The position numbers and the translations under genes were made by a program. This document shows positions 1 to 9,200 of a DNA stretch of 15,701 nucleotides, one piece after another; the first letter of the stretch is position 1; every line of letters starts with the position of its first letter. Under the pieces are notes generated by a model. The model saw only the letters and a program-made list of their open reading frames with translations. It was not told the DNA's origin and searched no databases. The stretch is from an uncultured Prevotella sp. Lineage in GTDB: Bacteria > Bacteroidota > Bacteroidia > Bacteroidales > Bacteroidaceae. The stretch covers positions 1 to 15,701 of the forward strand of contig CAMPYS010000032.1 of the NCBI GenBank assembly GCA_946998295.1, written 5' to 3'.

Positions 1-2
1 GC

Positions 3-50
3 TTCGGGGAAGATATTTATGCTCTTTTGAGTTTTACCGGACAGCAATAA
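3..50 (+). CDS. possible C-terminal end of a gene truncated by the window edge
   Basis: One plus-strand frame is open from the window edge to a TAA at 48-50 and would encode a 15-residue tail ending LLSFTGQQ. Too little is present to identify a family, and a second frame is also open across these bases, so the frame choice is a guess. If real, this gene converges on the Res gene, and the hairpin at 82-113 lies between the two. Confidence 0.2.
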   Translation, partial: FGEDIYALLSFTGQQ

Positions 51-81
51 TTTTTATGTAACAAAAACAAAGATAACCAAA

Positions 82-113
82 AGGTCTGATACTTCGTTAG
101 AAGTGTCAGACCT
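82..113 (-). terminator. hairpin terminator downstream of the Res gene
   Basis: A 14-bp stem (82-95 pairing with 100-113, one G-T pair) closes on the 4-base loop GTTA. Read on the minus strand, it lies about 55 bases after the Res stop codon and is followed by a T-rich run, the layout of an intrinsic terminator for the defence operon. In the plus direction the following bases are only moderately T-rich, so it could also serve a convergent gene ending at 50. Confidence 0.7.
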
Positions 114-167
114 AAATTATTGAAATCTCATGAACAGATAACTCAAAATGACTTTGAGCGTTAATAA

Positions 168-3100
168 TTAACTTATATCATTAATAAGATCGAGAAGTTT
201 GTCATAATCGGTAACCTGTTGATACCTTACGTCAGTGTCCTTAATTTCATTATAAAGTTTTCTGGCACACTTAATCTTAGAACTTTCTATTTTAGAAATG
301 TTCATTGATCCCATCGCTCCCTTTGTTTCTGCAATGAAGTATATGTGCTTAACTCCCATTCCGTCATAAAAGGCTATTGCCCAGTCGGGTGCATAATTTC
401 CCACAGGAGTAGGAATTTTGAAGCTACGTGGAAGTTTGGCATATACGCACACCGCCTTTGCTTCGTCAAGATGTTGAGCAAACTTTCTTTCACCGTCAGA
501 GTCGCAGAACACATAATCGAGAATGCACTTCTTTGCGTTATAGACCCTATCAATCGATGCCGTGTGCTTGTCTTGTGTGAAGATGTTTGAATCGAAAGTG
601 TTTTCAGTACGGCTGTAGGAAATATCGTCAATTATCATTGTCGCTTTCTGCTCCTTAATGATACGAATAACATTGCGGATAAATTCTTCTGGATTATTTT
701 TGAAAAGCATCTGCTTCACAGGTTGAATACCTTTTAAAATATGTACCACTGTACTACGTGTTAGTGTAGCGCCACGTGAAATTTCACCTACAAGATCATA
801 CTCTATTGTTGAAGTACTTATTTCTGTAATTGAATTATGCTCAGACTCTTTTACGCCATTAAACTCCAATTCTTCGTCATCCTGTTCGCCAGTAGTTACA
901 ATGTAGCGAAGTTTAGTTACTGTCAAATCCTCATCAATAGCTTTAATAGCATTTTTAACTAATTCATTACTGTCATAATTAACAGTATAAACATATCTGT
1001 GATTAATTTCATTCCATAGAGCTTTAAACTCTTTTTTGCTTGCATTATCATTCAGCTTACTATTATCTACTTCTGCCGACTTATTTCCATCTTCAACCAT
1101 ACCGTCAAGAGCCGAAGGATCAAAGATGCCTTGAATAATCTTATGAATATCTGCCTCCATAGGACGCAACTTCTTGCTAACTTGTTCCAACATTCCGTCG
1201 GCTAATGCTTGATGGTATTTTGCTGTGATATTCCCCTGTTCATCTACATAGTCATTGTCAAAAAGATAAGCCACGATACTTGCTGCTTCTTGCTCTGTGA
1301 TTTTATGTTTCTCACCATCTACACTAATAGTAAACTGTGAAAAGTATTCTGCAGTTGCCTTTGTAGGACGTTCACGCAGTGTCTCCTTTGTTTCTTTCTG
1401 TAGTGCATCCACAAACTGTTCATAATTCTCATTGGCAATGACGGTAAGTTTGTTAATTTCATGCACTGCATCACCTAAACGTTCGTAATCCATACGATTT
1501 CCATTCTGATCTACACAGATACGAAGTCCACGACCTACCTCTTGACGTTTGCGAATGCCGCTGTGTGTGTGTCGGAGTGTACATATCTGAAACACGTTAG
1601 GGTTGTCCCAGCCCTCACTCAATGCCGAGTGGGAAAAGATAAACCGTGTAGGCTCGTCAAAGGATAGCAGTCTTTCTTTGTTCCTCAAGATAAGGTCGTA
1701 GGCGGACGAGTCGCTCGAATAGTTTTCCCCTCGTTTCGGCTTAGAGTTGATGCTATGCCCTTTCTTATCTACAGAGAAATAACCATTGTGCACTTGCTTT
1801 GTCGAAAATTGGCGCAAATATTTCTGATAATCGTTATCAAAAAGTGAAAGATTGGAATTTAAGAAATTAGTATATTCCTCTTCAAAAACATTCCAAAGTC
1901 TTTGTGGTACTGTATTACCATCTTTGTCGTAAGTCTTATAGTTGCTTACTTCATCTATAAAGAACAAAGACAAGGTTTTAATGCCCTGATGGAATAGCAT
2001 TTCCTCTTTGGAAAAATGCGACTTGATAGTTTCGCGTATCTGTACTCGCTGAAGTGTCTCTTCGCTAACATCACCTATCACCTCACCTTTATGTAAATGG
2101 ATTCCGTTTTGAAAGACTACTATGTTTTGTTCTGGTATAATATCGGTAATTACAATATTACGATATTCTTCCAACTCCTTTGAAGATACATAAAGGTTAT
2201 CATATTGCTTGAATAACAATGTGTGCCTGTGTATAGATGTTTTACCTTTCACGTCTATTTCAAGTTTCACCTGTGGGGCATGATTCTTTGAAACCACAAT
2301 ACTATCAAAGTAAATATAGCAAGAGGTACCTTGTAGATTTTGAAGAGTGATACCCTTTACCTGAATCTTCTTAACCAGTTTTTGACGATAAGCATCCAGT
2401 GCGTCCATGACATAAATGCTGTTATGCGAAGTCTTGTGGGTAGCAGAGTAATTGAGTACGAAGAGGGGATGAAAGTTACGTAGTGCTTTCTGGGTAACAA
2501 CGCCTTCCATTTTCTGGGGCTCATCCATGATAATGATGGGACGGTTAGCAGCAATAACATCTATTGGACGACGCGAGTTAAAATCGTCTCTTATGCTGTA
2601 GATGATACGAGAATCTTTGTTTTTAGCACCCTCTTTCAATGATGTGCTAAAGGCCTGAGTGTTGATAATCATAACGTTGATGCAAGCATCACTGCTGTAA
2701 GTATCTATTTTAGACAAATCTTTACTATTATAAATAAAGTATCGTATCTTCTTACCATATTGCTCCATGAAATGATCCTCGAGCATGGCAAAACTTTTTG
2801 CAACACCTTCACGAATAGCGATACTGGGCACAACTACAATAAACTTAATCCAGCCATAACGCTTATTAAGCTCAAACATAGTTTTTATGTAAACATAGGT
2901 CTTTCCCGTACCCGTTTCCATCTCTACATCGAGCGAGCAAGCCCCTAACCCATTGGTTGGCACTAAGGTCTTGCTAAGTGGAATATTACATAATAATTGT
3001 ATGCGATGGATATTATCTAACAGCTGACCTTTATCCAGCTCTATCTTATTATTTTGGAAACCTGTATAATCTTCTTCGTACACGATCTTCGCTTCTGTTT

Positions 3101-3215
3101 TACCCAAGTCGCGGCGATATTTCGTTTCTGCCTTTGAAGGTTGACCGTTAAACACCTCAACAGTCTGTTCTACGGCATCGCTTTGGTACTGTTGTATTTT
3201 AAATTTAAACTTCAT
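168..3215 (-). CDS. res: type III restriction endonuclease subunit Res (helicase-nuclease)
   Basis: This 1015-residue protein has the architecture of type III Res subunits, which join Mod to form the ATP-dependent complex that cuts DNA between unmethylated sites. The superfamily 2 motor is intact: Walker A METGTGKT at 99-106, DEPQ Walker B at 231-234, SATH at 257-260, SEGWDNPN (motif V) at 533-540 and QEVGRGLRI (motif VI) at 558-566. The C-terminus carries a PD-(D/E)xK nuclease signature, with PD at 943-944 and ETK at 963-965. The length is near normal for the family and nothing looks broken. The start at 3215 is the first ATG before the conserved N-terminus. It is the last gene of the operon and is separated from Mod by a 394-bp gap, which is unusual because mod and res often nearly abut; it may have its own transcript. 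Confidence 0.93.
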   Translation of the reverse strand: MKFKFKIQQYQSDAVEQTVEVFNGQPSKAETKYRRDLGKTEAKIVYEEDYTGFQNNKIELDKGQLLDNIHRIQLLCNIPLSKTLVPTNGLGACSLDVEMETGTGKTYVYIKTMFELNKRYGWIKFIVVVPSIAIREGVAKSFAMLEDHFMEQYGKKIRYFIYNSKDLSKIDTYSSDACINVMIINTQAFSTSLKEGAKNKDSRIIYSIRDDFNSRRPIDVIAANRPIIIMDEPQKMEGVVTQKALRNFHPLFVLNYSATHKTSHNSIYVMDALDAYRQKLVKKIQVKGITLQNLQGTSCYIYFDSIVVSKNHAPQVKLEIDVKGKTSIHRHTLLFKQYDNLYVSSKELEEYRNIVITDIIPEQNIVVFQNGIHLHKGEVIGDVSEETLQRVQIRETIKSHFSKEEMLFHQGIKTLSLFFIDEVSNYKTYDKDGNTVPQRLWNVFEEEYTNFLNSNLSLFDNDYQKYLRQFSTKQVHNGYFSVDKKGHSINSKPKRGENYSSDSSAYDLILRNKERLLSFDEPTRFIFSHSALSEGWDNPNVFQICTLRHTHSGIRKRQEVGRGLRICVDQNGNRMDYERLGDAVHEINKLTVIANENYEQFVDALQKETKETLRERPTKATAEYFSQFTISVDGEKHKITEQEAASIVAYLFDNDYVDEQGNITAKYHQALADGMLEQVSKKLRPMEADIHKIIQGIFDPSALDGMVEDGNKSAEVDNSKLNDNASKKEFKALWNEINHRYVYTVNYDSNELVKNAIKAIDEDLTVTKLRYIVTTGEQDDEELEFNGVKESEHNSITEISTSTIEYDLVGEISRGATLTRSTVVHILKGIQPVKQMLFKNNPEEFIRNVIRIIKEQKATMIIDDISYSRTENTFDSNIFTQDKHTASIDRVYNAKKCILDYVFCDSDGERKFAQHLDEAKAVCVYAKLPRSFKIPTPVGNYAPDWAIAFYDGMGVKHIYFIAETKGAMGSMNISKIESSKIKCARKLYNEIKDTDVRYQQVTDYDKLLDLINDIS

Positions 3216-3255
3216 ACTTTTTTAAATTTTTATATCCCTATTACTGACGAAATAT

Positions 3256-3375
3256 TTATTTATTAATCGCTATCTCCTCGCACGATGCGGCGTACAGGTC
3301 GTAACAAAAATCATCTGCATGTTTCTTATAAGGCAACTTTGCGTTGCTTGACAGTTTTTTAATCTTTATTTTCAT
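3256..3375 (-). pseudogene. dUTPase-like N-terminal fragment
   Basis: A 39-codon reading frame in the Mod-Res gap begins MKIKIKKLS, then has KLPYKKHADDFCYDLYAAS and ends EEIAINK before a TAA. Trimeric dUTPases (dUTP to dUMP plus pyrophosphate) begin with the same pattern: a basic beta strand, a proline-containing LP step, then GYDLYA. The fragment stops just where a full enzyme of roughly 140-190 residues would continue. No frame downstream to the Res start shows the remaining motifs, including the nucleotide-binding ones. It is therefore most likely a decayed or truncated gene, possibly of phage origin, or a small peptide gene. It cannot be a catalytically active dUTPase on its own. It lies 40 bases upstream of Res on the same strand. 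Confidence 0.6.
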
Positions 3376-3482
3376 TTTGATTTATTTTATCTTTGTTATA
3401 CATTATTCTTAATTAGTATGTATTAATTATTGGATTAAGAGCGAATATTTTCGGTATTTAGCTGATAAACTATTTAAGAGAA

Positions 3483-3517
3483 TAACACTTATACCATCGT
3501 GATTGTGTTAGTATAAG
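3483..3517. repeat. interleaved inverted repeats beside the tandem array
   Basis: TAACAC (3483-3488) is complementary to GTGTTA (3505-3510), and CTTATAC (3488-3494) is complementary to GTATAAG (3511-3517). The two pairs are interleaved rather than nested, so only one can form as a simple hairpin at a time. The GTATAAG arm runs into the first 23-bp tandem unit. This could be a regulator-binding site or a switching structure; no function can be read directly. Confidence 0.45.
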
Positions 3518-3580
3518 GATCGCAACTGCAAACCTATAAGGATCGCAATCGTAAACCTTTAAGGAATACGATCGTAAACC
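3512..3580. repeat. three tandem 23-bp repeats between mod and res
   Basis: Three head-to-tail 23-bp units lie at 3512-3534, 3535-3557 and 3558-3580. All share TATAAGG or TTTAAGG at the left and AAACC at the right. Units 1 and 2 share GGATCGCAA, and units 2 and 3 share ATCGTAAACC or its close match. Unit 3 contains the perfect palindrome TACGATCGTA (3567-3576). There are no spacers, so this is not a CRISPR array. The array ends 29 bases before the Mod stop codon, in the Mod-Res gap. Plausible roles are a regulatory site for Res or a recombination scar; neither is proven. Confidence 0.85.
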
Positions 3581-3609
3581 TTATATGTTCTCTAAACACA
3601 GCATTAACC

Positions 3610-5628
3610 CTACAAAATTCTCCTTTTAGTTGCAGGACTATACTCCTCAAACAACTGTTCAAGGTTATCAGCAACATCATCATTTGCTAAAGAGCGGTCT
3701 GCTATTACGAAATATTGTGGACGTAGTTTAGCAATAGTAGCGATAGCCTCTTCGGTAACGTTTGGCTCAAAGCAAGCAACCAAAAAGCCGTCGCCCACGT
3801 TCCAAACTGTTTTTCCTTGTATCTCTGTTTTCTTTATCTTTTCAGAAAGAGGAATACCAAGTTCCATCATTACTTGAAACAGTAAATCTTTGTCTGTCCT
3901 GTCCGCTTTTATATTGTCAGCAAAAAGGCTTTGCATTACTGTTTTAGATGGTGTGTAATATACATCTTCCATGTTAGAGGTGTCCACTTTCAACACGCGG
4001 AAGCCTGTGTCGCCTTTCCATTCGGGGTGGTCTTCTTTTATTTTCTTTCCTGCTCGGCGAATACGCTCCTTACCTATCTCACAAATATTCTTATAGCCTG
4101 CCTTGTGTGCTTCGCTCTTTTCGTCTGTTGTTTCGGGTAGCTGCACCATGATATATTTCCTATTGCCACCGTCCTCTGCGTTCAGTTGCATCACGGCGTG
4201 AGCTGTTGTGGATGAGCCAGAGAAAAAGTCGAGGATGAGGGAGTCGGACAAAGCAAAAGTTTCGACAAACTCTTTTATAATCTCCTCATCTTTGGGGAAA
4301 GGAAAAACATCGGAGTCAAAAAGATTTCTTAACCTTTTACTCGCACCTCTACGGTCTTTATAAAAGACTGTTTCCTTTAACTGGGTTGAATTGTCTTTTA
4401 AATATCGTTTTTTACAAGGGACACCATCTCCATTAAAGTGAATCAATCCTTTACTTATATCTTCTTCTAAATCTGACAATTTAGAATATGCCCATCCTCG
4501 TGATGGAGTTGTCACAAGATTACCTGTAGTCGGATTCCTAACATTCCACTGTGGTCCTCCACCTCCACCACGAGATATATCACTAGCAAAATATATTCCA
4601 TTTTTATCTATCCAAGAGTAGTGGCTGTGAGCTTTACTAGGAGAGGTATCAGGAAGTTGTCTAAACCAAGATTTAAGCATATCTGATGCCAAATTATAGT
4701 TTCCATTAGATTCTTTTAAGAATCTTTCTCCTGCTTTAAAAATATCACCTAACCCCTCTTTTTTTTCATTCCAGTCAATATTTATTGAGTTACAATAGAC
4801 TAAATCTTTAGTATAAAACAATATATACTCATGTGATGTAGATATAAATTTAGAGGCGTTTCTTCTTCCCCCTCGCCAAATAAACTCTGCCACAAAGTTC
4901 CTCCCACCAAACACCTCATCGCAAACTTTGCGTAGGTTATGCACCTCGTGGTCGTCGATAGAAATAAAGATAACCCCGTCTTCAGAGAGCAAGTCCCTTG
5001 CTATTTTCAGTCGAGGATAAATCATATTAAGCCAATCGGTGTGAAAACGACCGTTGCTATCAGCATTCTTATCAAACTCATTAACAAGTTGATTACCCTC
5101 CGCATCATAAGCACCCGAAATGTCGGCATAGTCGGAGTTCTTCTTGATAAAATTGTCTCTATACACAAAGTCGCCACCCGTGTTATACGGTGGGTCAACA
5201 TAAATCATCTTTACCTTACCAAGATACGATTCGCGTAACAGCTTTAGCACCTCAAGGTTATCACCCTCTATATACAGATTTTGCGTGTTGTCAAAATCTA
5301 CACTACCACTACTACAATATTTATTGCCTTTGCTATCCTTACCCGTAGGCGTTGTTTCGTCGTTCACCACAGGACGCAACGTACTGTTAGTCGGCGTGTT
5401 TGCCATACGGATGGCGTGACGCTTGTCAGGCCATGTAAACAGATACCGTTCTTGTTTGTCACTAATAGCATCAGTAGATAAAACTTGACGAAGTTTGTCA
5501 AAGTCTATCACCTTACACAGTTTCCCATTCTCGTCCTCTGCCTCTGTTAAACACTCTGGCCATCGTTTAGCAATGTAAGCCATGTTATCGTTTACTACAT
5601 CAAGGCTTTGCATCTTCATTTGTTTCAT
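3610..5628 (-). CDS. mod: type III DNA adenine-N6 methyltransferase and specificity subunit Mod
   Basis: This 672-residue protein is a beta-class N6-adenine methyltransferase, the Mod subunit that recognises the target and methylates one strand, protecting host DNA and guiding Res. The catalytic DPPY motif is at 145-148 (IYVDPPYNTGG), followed by a long central region that should hold the target recognition domain (about 240-430). The AdoMet-binding motif DFFSGSSTT comes last, at 467-475. DPPY before the FxG motif defines the beta class, and a serine at the third variable position is tolerated in Mod proteins. The glycine run RGGGGG near 353 is coded by mixed GGN codons. The start at 5628 overlaps the upstream gene by 29 bases; in-frame ATGs at 5619 and 5613 are alternatives. 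Its recognition sequence cannot be predicted from sequence alone. Confidence 0.93.
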   Translation of the reverse strand: MKQMKMQSLDVVNDNMAYIAKRWPECLTEAEDENGKLCKVIDFDKLRQVLSTDAISDKQERYLFTWPDKRHAIRMANTPTNSTLRPVVNDETTPTGKDSKGNKYCSSGSVDFDNTQNLYIEGDNLEVLKLLRESYLGKVKMIYVDPPYNTGGDFVYRDNFIKKNSDYADISGAYDAEGNQLVNEFDKNADSNGRFHTDWLNMIYPRLKIARDLLSEDGVIFISIDDHEVHNLRKVCDEVFGGRNFVAEFIWRGGRRNASKFISTSHEYILFYTKDLVYCNSINIDWNEKKEGLGDIFKAGERFLKESNGNYNLASDMLKSWFRQLPDTSPSKAHSHYSWIDKNGIYFASDISRGGGGGPQWNVRNPTTGNLVTTPSRGWAYSKLSDLEEDISKGLIHFNGDGVPCKKRYLKDNSTQLKETVFYKDRRGASKRLRNLFDSDVFPFPKDEEIIKEFVETFALSDSLILDFFSGSSTTAHAVMQLNAEDGGNRKYIMVQLPETTDEKSEAHKAGYKNICEIGKERIRRAGKKIKEDHPEWKGDTGFRVLKVDTSNMEDVYYTPSKTVMQSLFADNIKADRTDKDLLFQVMMELGIPLSEKIKKTEIQGKTVWNVGDGFLVACFEPNVTEEAIATIAKLRPQYFVIADRSLANDDVADNLEQLFEEYSPATKRRIL

Positions 5629-6283
5629 ATATAAATAGTTGTTCTTTTATTTTTAAAATTTGTTGATATAATTCATACTTCTGTCTCGGCTGCTTCTCAT
5701 TTCTACATTTTCTCTCAAGTATCTCCAATTGCTTTTGTAGTTGCAGGTTATTTTTGCGTAAAGCTGCTGCACGTTCATATTCCATAATACTATGAGTCTT
5801 TAAGTTAGACACCTGTCCTATAAGTCCCGCATACACAAAATCGAGCGATGTACCTATCAATTGGAAGTGAAAGCTTGATACCTCTACCCTTTTTAACAAC
5901 TCTGTATCTTTACACTTCCACTTTTCCTCACCATTACGTACAATAGTTTTCTCTTTATGGTGCATTAGTAGGTCAGTATATTTTCCATACTTAATAATAA
6001 ACATGGTATGACGTGGTAACAGTTCATCCATTTCACGGAAAGAATTAATACTATAACATGTTCCTTTCATCAGGCATAGAAAAATATCAATTTCTTGAAT
6101 ATTTTTACCATTGTCAATATTCAGTGTTTCAGCAGTTAGTTTGTATAGCCATGTTATGCTATCTACCTCCCGAGTAAGCAAATCCTTAAACCATGTTTTT
6201 TTTGAACTATGCCTATAGAATTCAATTTTCGGTACTACCCTATTTACTATAGTAGTTGATGGAAAGTGAAGTAAATTATCCAT
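5600..6283 (-). CDS. DUF4391-like protein of the extended type III locus
   Basis: This 227-residue protein has no recognisable catalytic motif. The segment around 38-58 (VDSITWLYKLTAETLNI) and the overall layout fit my recollection of DUF4391, a family seen beside helicase-methyltransferase-Res clusters; I could not check this by search. Residues 168-222 are rich in charged residues and leucine and should form a coiled coil, suggesting a protein-protein role such as linking the SNF2 helicase with Mod. Its start codon overlaps the helicase stop by one base (TAATG), and its end overlaps the Mod start by 29 bases, so translation of all three is probably coupled. It has no signal peptide or membrane segment, which fits a cytoplasmic protein. 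Confidence 0.75.
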   Translation of the reverse strand: MDNLLHFPSTTIVNRVVPKIEFYRHSSKKTWFKDLLTREVDSITWLYKLTAETLNIDNGKNIQEIDIFLCLMKGTCYSINSFREMDELLPRHTMFIIKYGKYTDLLMHHKEKTIVRNGEEKWKCKDTELLKRVEVSSFHFQLIGTSLDFVYAGLIGQVSNLKTHSIMEYERAAALRKNNLQLQKQLEILERKCRNEKQPRQKYELYQQILKIKEQLFIYETNEDAKP

Positions 6284-9200
6284 TATTTAATTACAAGAAA
6301 AGTTATTAATTCAAAATCATCTAATCCCCTAAATTTCCCCTCTAAGGCAGTTGTCTTGCCCGATGAGAAAAGACTATCGATGTCTCTTTCTTCCTTTACT
6401 TTTATAATACTATTGATAGCTTGTTGTAGGAGGCAGCTATAATGATGCATATCTTTACCATCCTTAGTTTCTCTATTAAACTGTTTGCACAATTCTTTGA
6501 TAGGTTCCGCCTTACCTTTACAAACATGACGCATGGTGTCGAGCAACTTTTTAGGTGACAGATGGTCGCAAAGCATTACCCCCTCATCAGAGAGATAAAC
6601 CATATAAAACGGATGAATCAGATTAGTCTTACCAATATTCAGCTCATAGTTACGATTTTTTAGAATGAATATAACTCCAGACTTCACTCCATCAGTGTGT
6701 TCCACTACAGCACTCATACCGTTAGGAGTATTTTCTATATTGTTATGCTCCTTCATATACGCTATAAGATCAAGTCTGAACTCGTTAAGTCCCAAGTCCA
6801 TTATATTGATACCTGTATCCATATCTTCGAGGTCTACAACTTCTTTTTGTAGTTTTTTCAACTGATTATGTCGGTATTCCAAATCCCCATTTTCAGTATC
6901 AGACAGCGGATTGTCATCTCCTGTAGAAGTAAGAACTGTAGCTTTCATACGTGACTCTACACGTCCCTTAAGCTTTATATACTTGTCAAGGTTCATGTCA
7001 GGCCAATAGTTAACAAGTTGTATAGTTTCATTACAAGAGCCTATACGGTCTATTCTACCAAAGCGTTGTATGATGCGAACAGGATTCCAATGTATATCGT
7101 AATTGATTAGATAATCACAGTCTTGAAGGTTCTGTCCTTCGGATATACAATCTGTAGCAATAAGTACATCAATATCATCTTTGGCATTTGGAAAGATTGC
7201 AGCTCTGTCCTTGCTTATTGGCGAAAAGTAAGTTAGGATATTGTTGAATTCAGCACGAAGTCCTTGTATTGTACATTTTCCTTCTGTACTTCCTGTAATT
7301 AGTGCCGTATTAAGATGGCATTCGGTTTTAATTCGTTGTGCCAATTGCTCGTACAGATAGTTTGCAGTATCTGCAAAAGCTGTAAAAATGATAACCTTTT
7401 TATTGTCTCCGTTAAATGGGTGCGCAAACTTATCTTTCAAGTCATCAATAAGTTGTTTTAGTTTTGAGTCGTGTTTAGGAGTAATATCTTTCAACATGAT
7501 TATCAAGAGCGATAGTTTATTCAAATCACTTTTCAAGTCCTGTCGCCAAGACACAAAATCCATATCTCGCAGATTAATCTTCGACTTACGCCCAACAAAA
7601 GGATCATTCTCGCTATCTTCACTATCATAGTCATTATAAAATCTCTCAGTTTCAATAGTGTCTGCTCCATTTGTTTCAAAGTTATTGATAGCAGTTACAG
7701 CTTTTTTGATTAGCGTTTCTATGCGTTCTAAAGTTAATCGGAATGAATTGACCGAACTCTCCAAACGCTTTAACAAATTGATAGCCATTAGCTGGCGCAA
7801 CCCTTTTTCTCTACCATCAATCGTAAGTCCTTCTCCGTCATAATCTAAAGCATATTTATCCCGTGCACTGGCATGAATATATAGAGACGGTGTGTATATA
7901 GACAAATTGAGTAAGTTGAGTTGTTTTGCAATTTCTTCAAAACTAATAGCATCATTAAGTTCAGTTAATTTGGGACAGCGAGATATAGGTTTTAATCGTT
8001 TTGGGAACTTACCTATATCCTTTGTATTATAATATTTCATAATATGTTTACGGCTACGCGCAATAGTAACAGCATCAAGCACTTTGAAGAAATCGTAATT
8101 GAGCATATCTAAAAGTTTCTTAGTAGTACGTTCTTTTGGCGAAAGTTTTGTCCATTTGCTATAGTTTTCCTGAGCTTCACGGAATATTTGGTCAATATTT
8201 TTATCTGTTTCAAGAATAGAATTGATATTCTCCGAATGACCTTCATAAGCCAACTGTAATTGATTTTTCAAATCGTTGAAACGATTGTTTACAGGTGTAG
8301 CACTAAGCATCAATACTTTTGTTTTTACCCCACTGCGAATGACGCGATTCATCAGACGCGTATAACGGTTTTCTTTAAATCCTTTGTTATTATCATCTTC
8401 CAGTTTACCACCATTGCGAAAATTATGGCTTTCATCAATGACCAACAAGTCGTAGTTTCCCCAGTTCACACGCATGAGATCCATGCCATTGCTTGTACCA
8501 CGTTCACGTGAAAGGTCTGAATGGAATAGTATGTCGTAGTTGAAACGATCCTTTGCAACTGGATTATTTTTATAATTACTCCGAAATGTTTGCCAGTTGT
8601 CATTCAACTTTTTAGGGCATAGGACTAATACGTTGCGATTGCGACACTCATAATATTTAATTACTGCCAATGCAGAAAAAGTCTTTCCAAGACCTACACT
8701 GTCAGCCAAGATACAGCCATTATATTTTTCCAGCTTATTAATGATAGCAAGTGCTGCATCTCTTTGGAAGTTATACAGCATGCTCCATATCTGACTGTTG
8801 CGAAACCCAGTACCCTCGTTGGGTAGCACATCTTCATTGATATCTTCAAGAAATTCATTAAATATGTTGTAGATTGCCACAAAGTATATGAACTCAGGAG
8901 CGTTTTCCTTATATACAGTCTCGATATTTTCTAATACCGTATTTGTTACATCTGTAAATTTCTCTTTGTCACTCCATAATTGGTTGAAGCCACTAAGGAA
9001 ATTGTCTGTTGCAACAGTTGAAGGAAATCCCATGCTCATAGGGCATAGATTGTTTCCACGTTCACAACCAAGTTCAGTAGTTGTAAATTCATTGAAAGGC
9101 ATATAGGTATAAGTGATTTCGCCTTCGCTTATATTCATAAAGTTATTGAGTGTTCCCCCTGATACATTCGTCTTAAACTTTACTTTACGACGAATCCAAT

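Noticed and set aside
3388..3395. Plus-strand TATCTTTG as a promoter in the mod-res gap
   Set aside because: It matches the -7 consensus but has no -33 element at the right distance and no plus-strand gene downstream.
3512..3580. CRISPR array or type III toxin-antitoxin RNA repeats
   Set aside because: There are no spacers between the 23-bp units and no cas gene, and no ToxN-like toxin lies next to the repeats.
4555..4575. Glycine-coding GGN run in mod as a phase-variation tract
   Set aside because: It is a mixed-codon run rather than a uniform homopolymer or short tandem repeat, so slippage that switches Mod on and off is not supported.
8694..8882. Short open frames opposite or inside the large helicase, Res and Mod genes
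   Set aside because: They overlap genes with complete catalytic motifs in another frame and show no recognisable domain.
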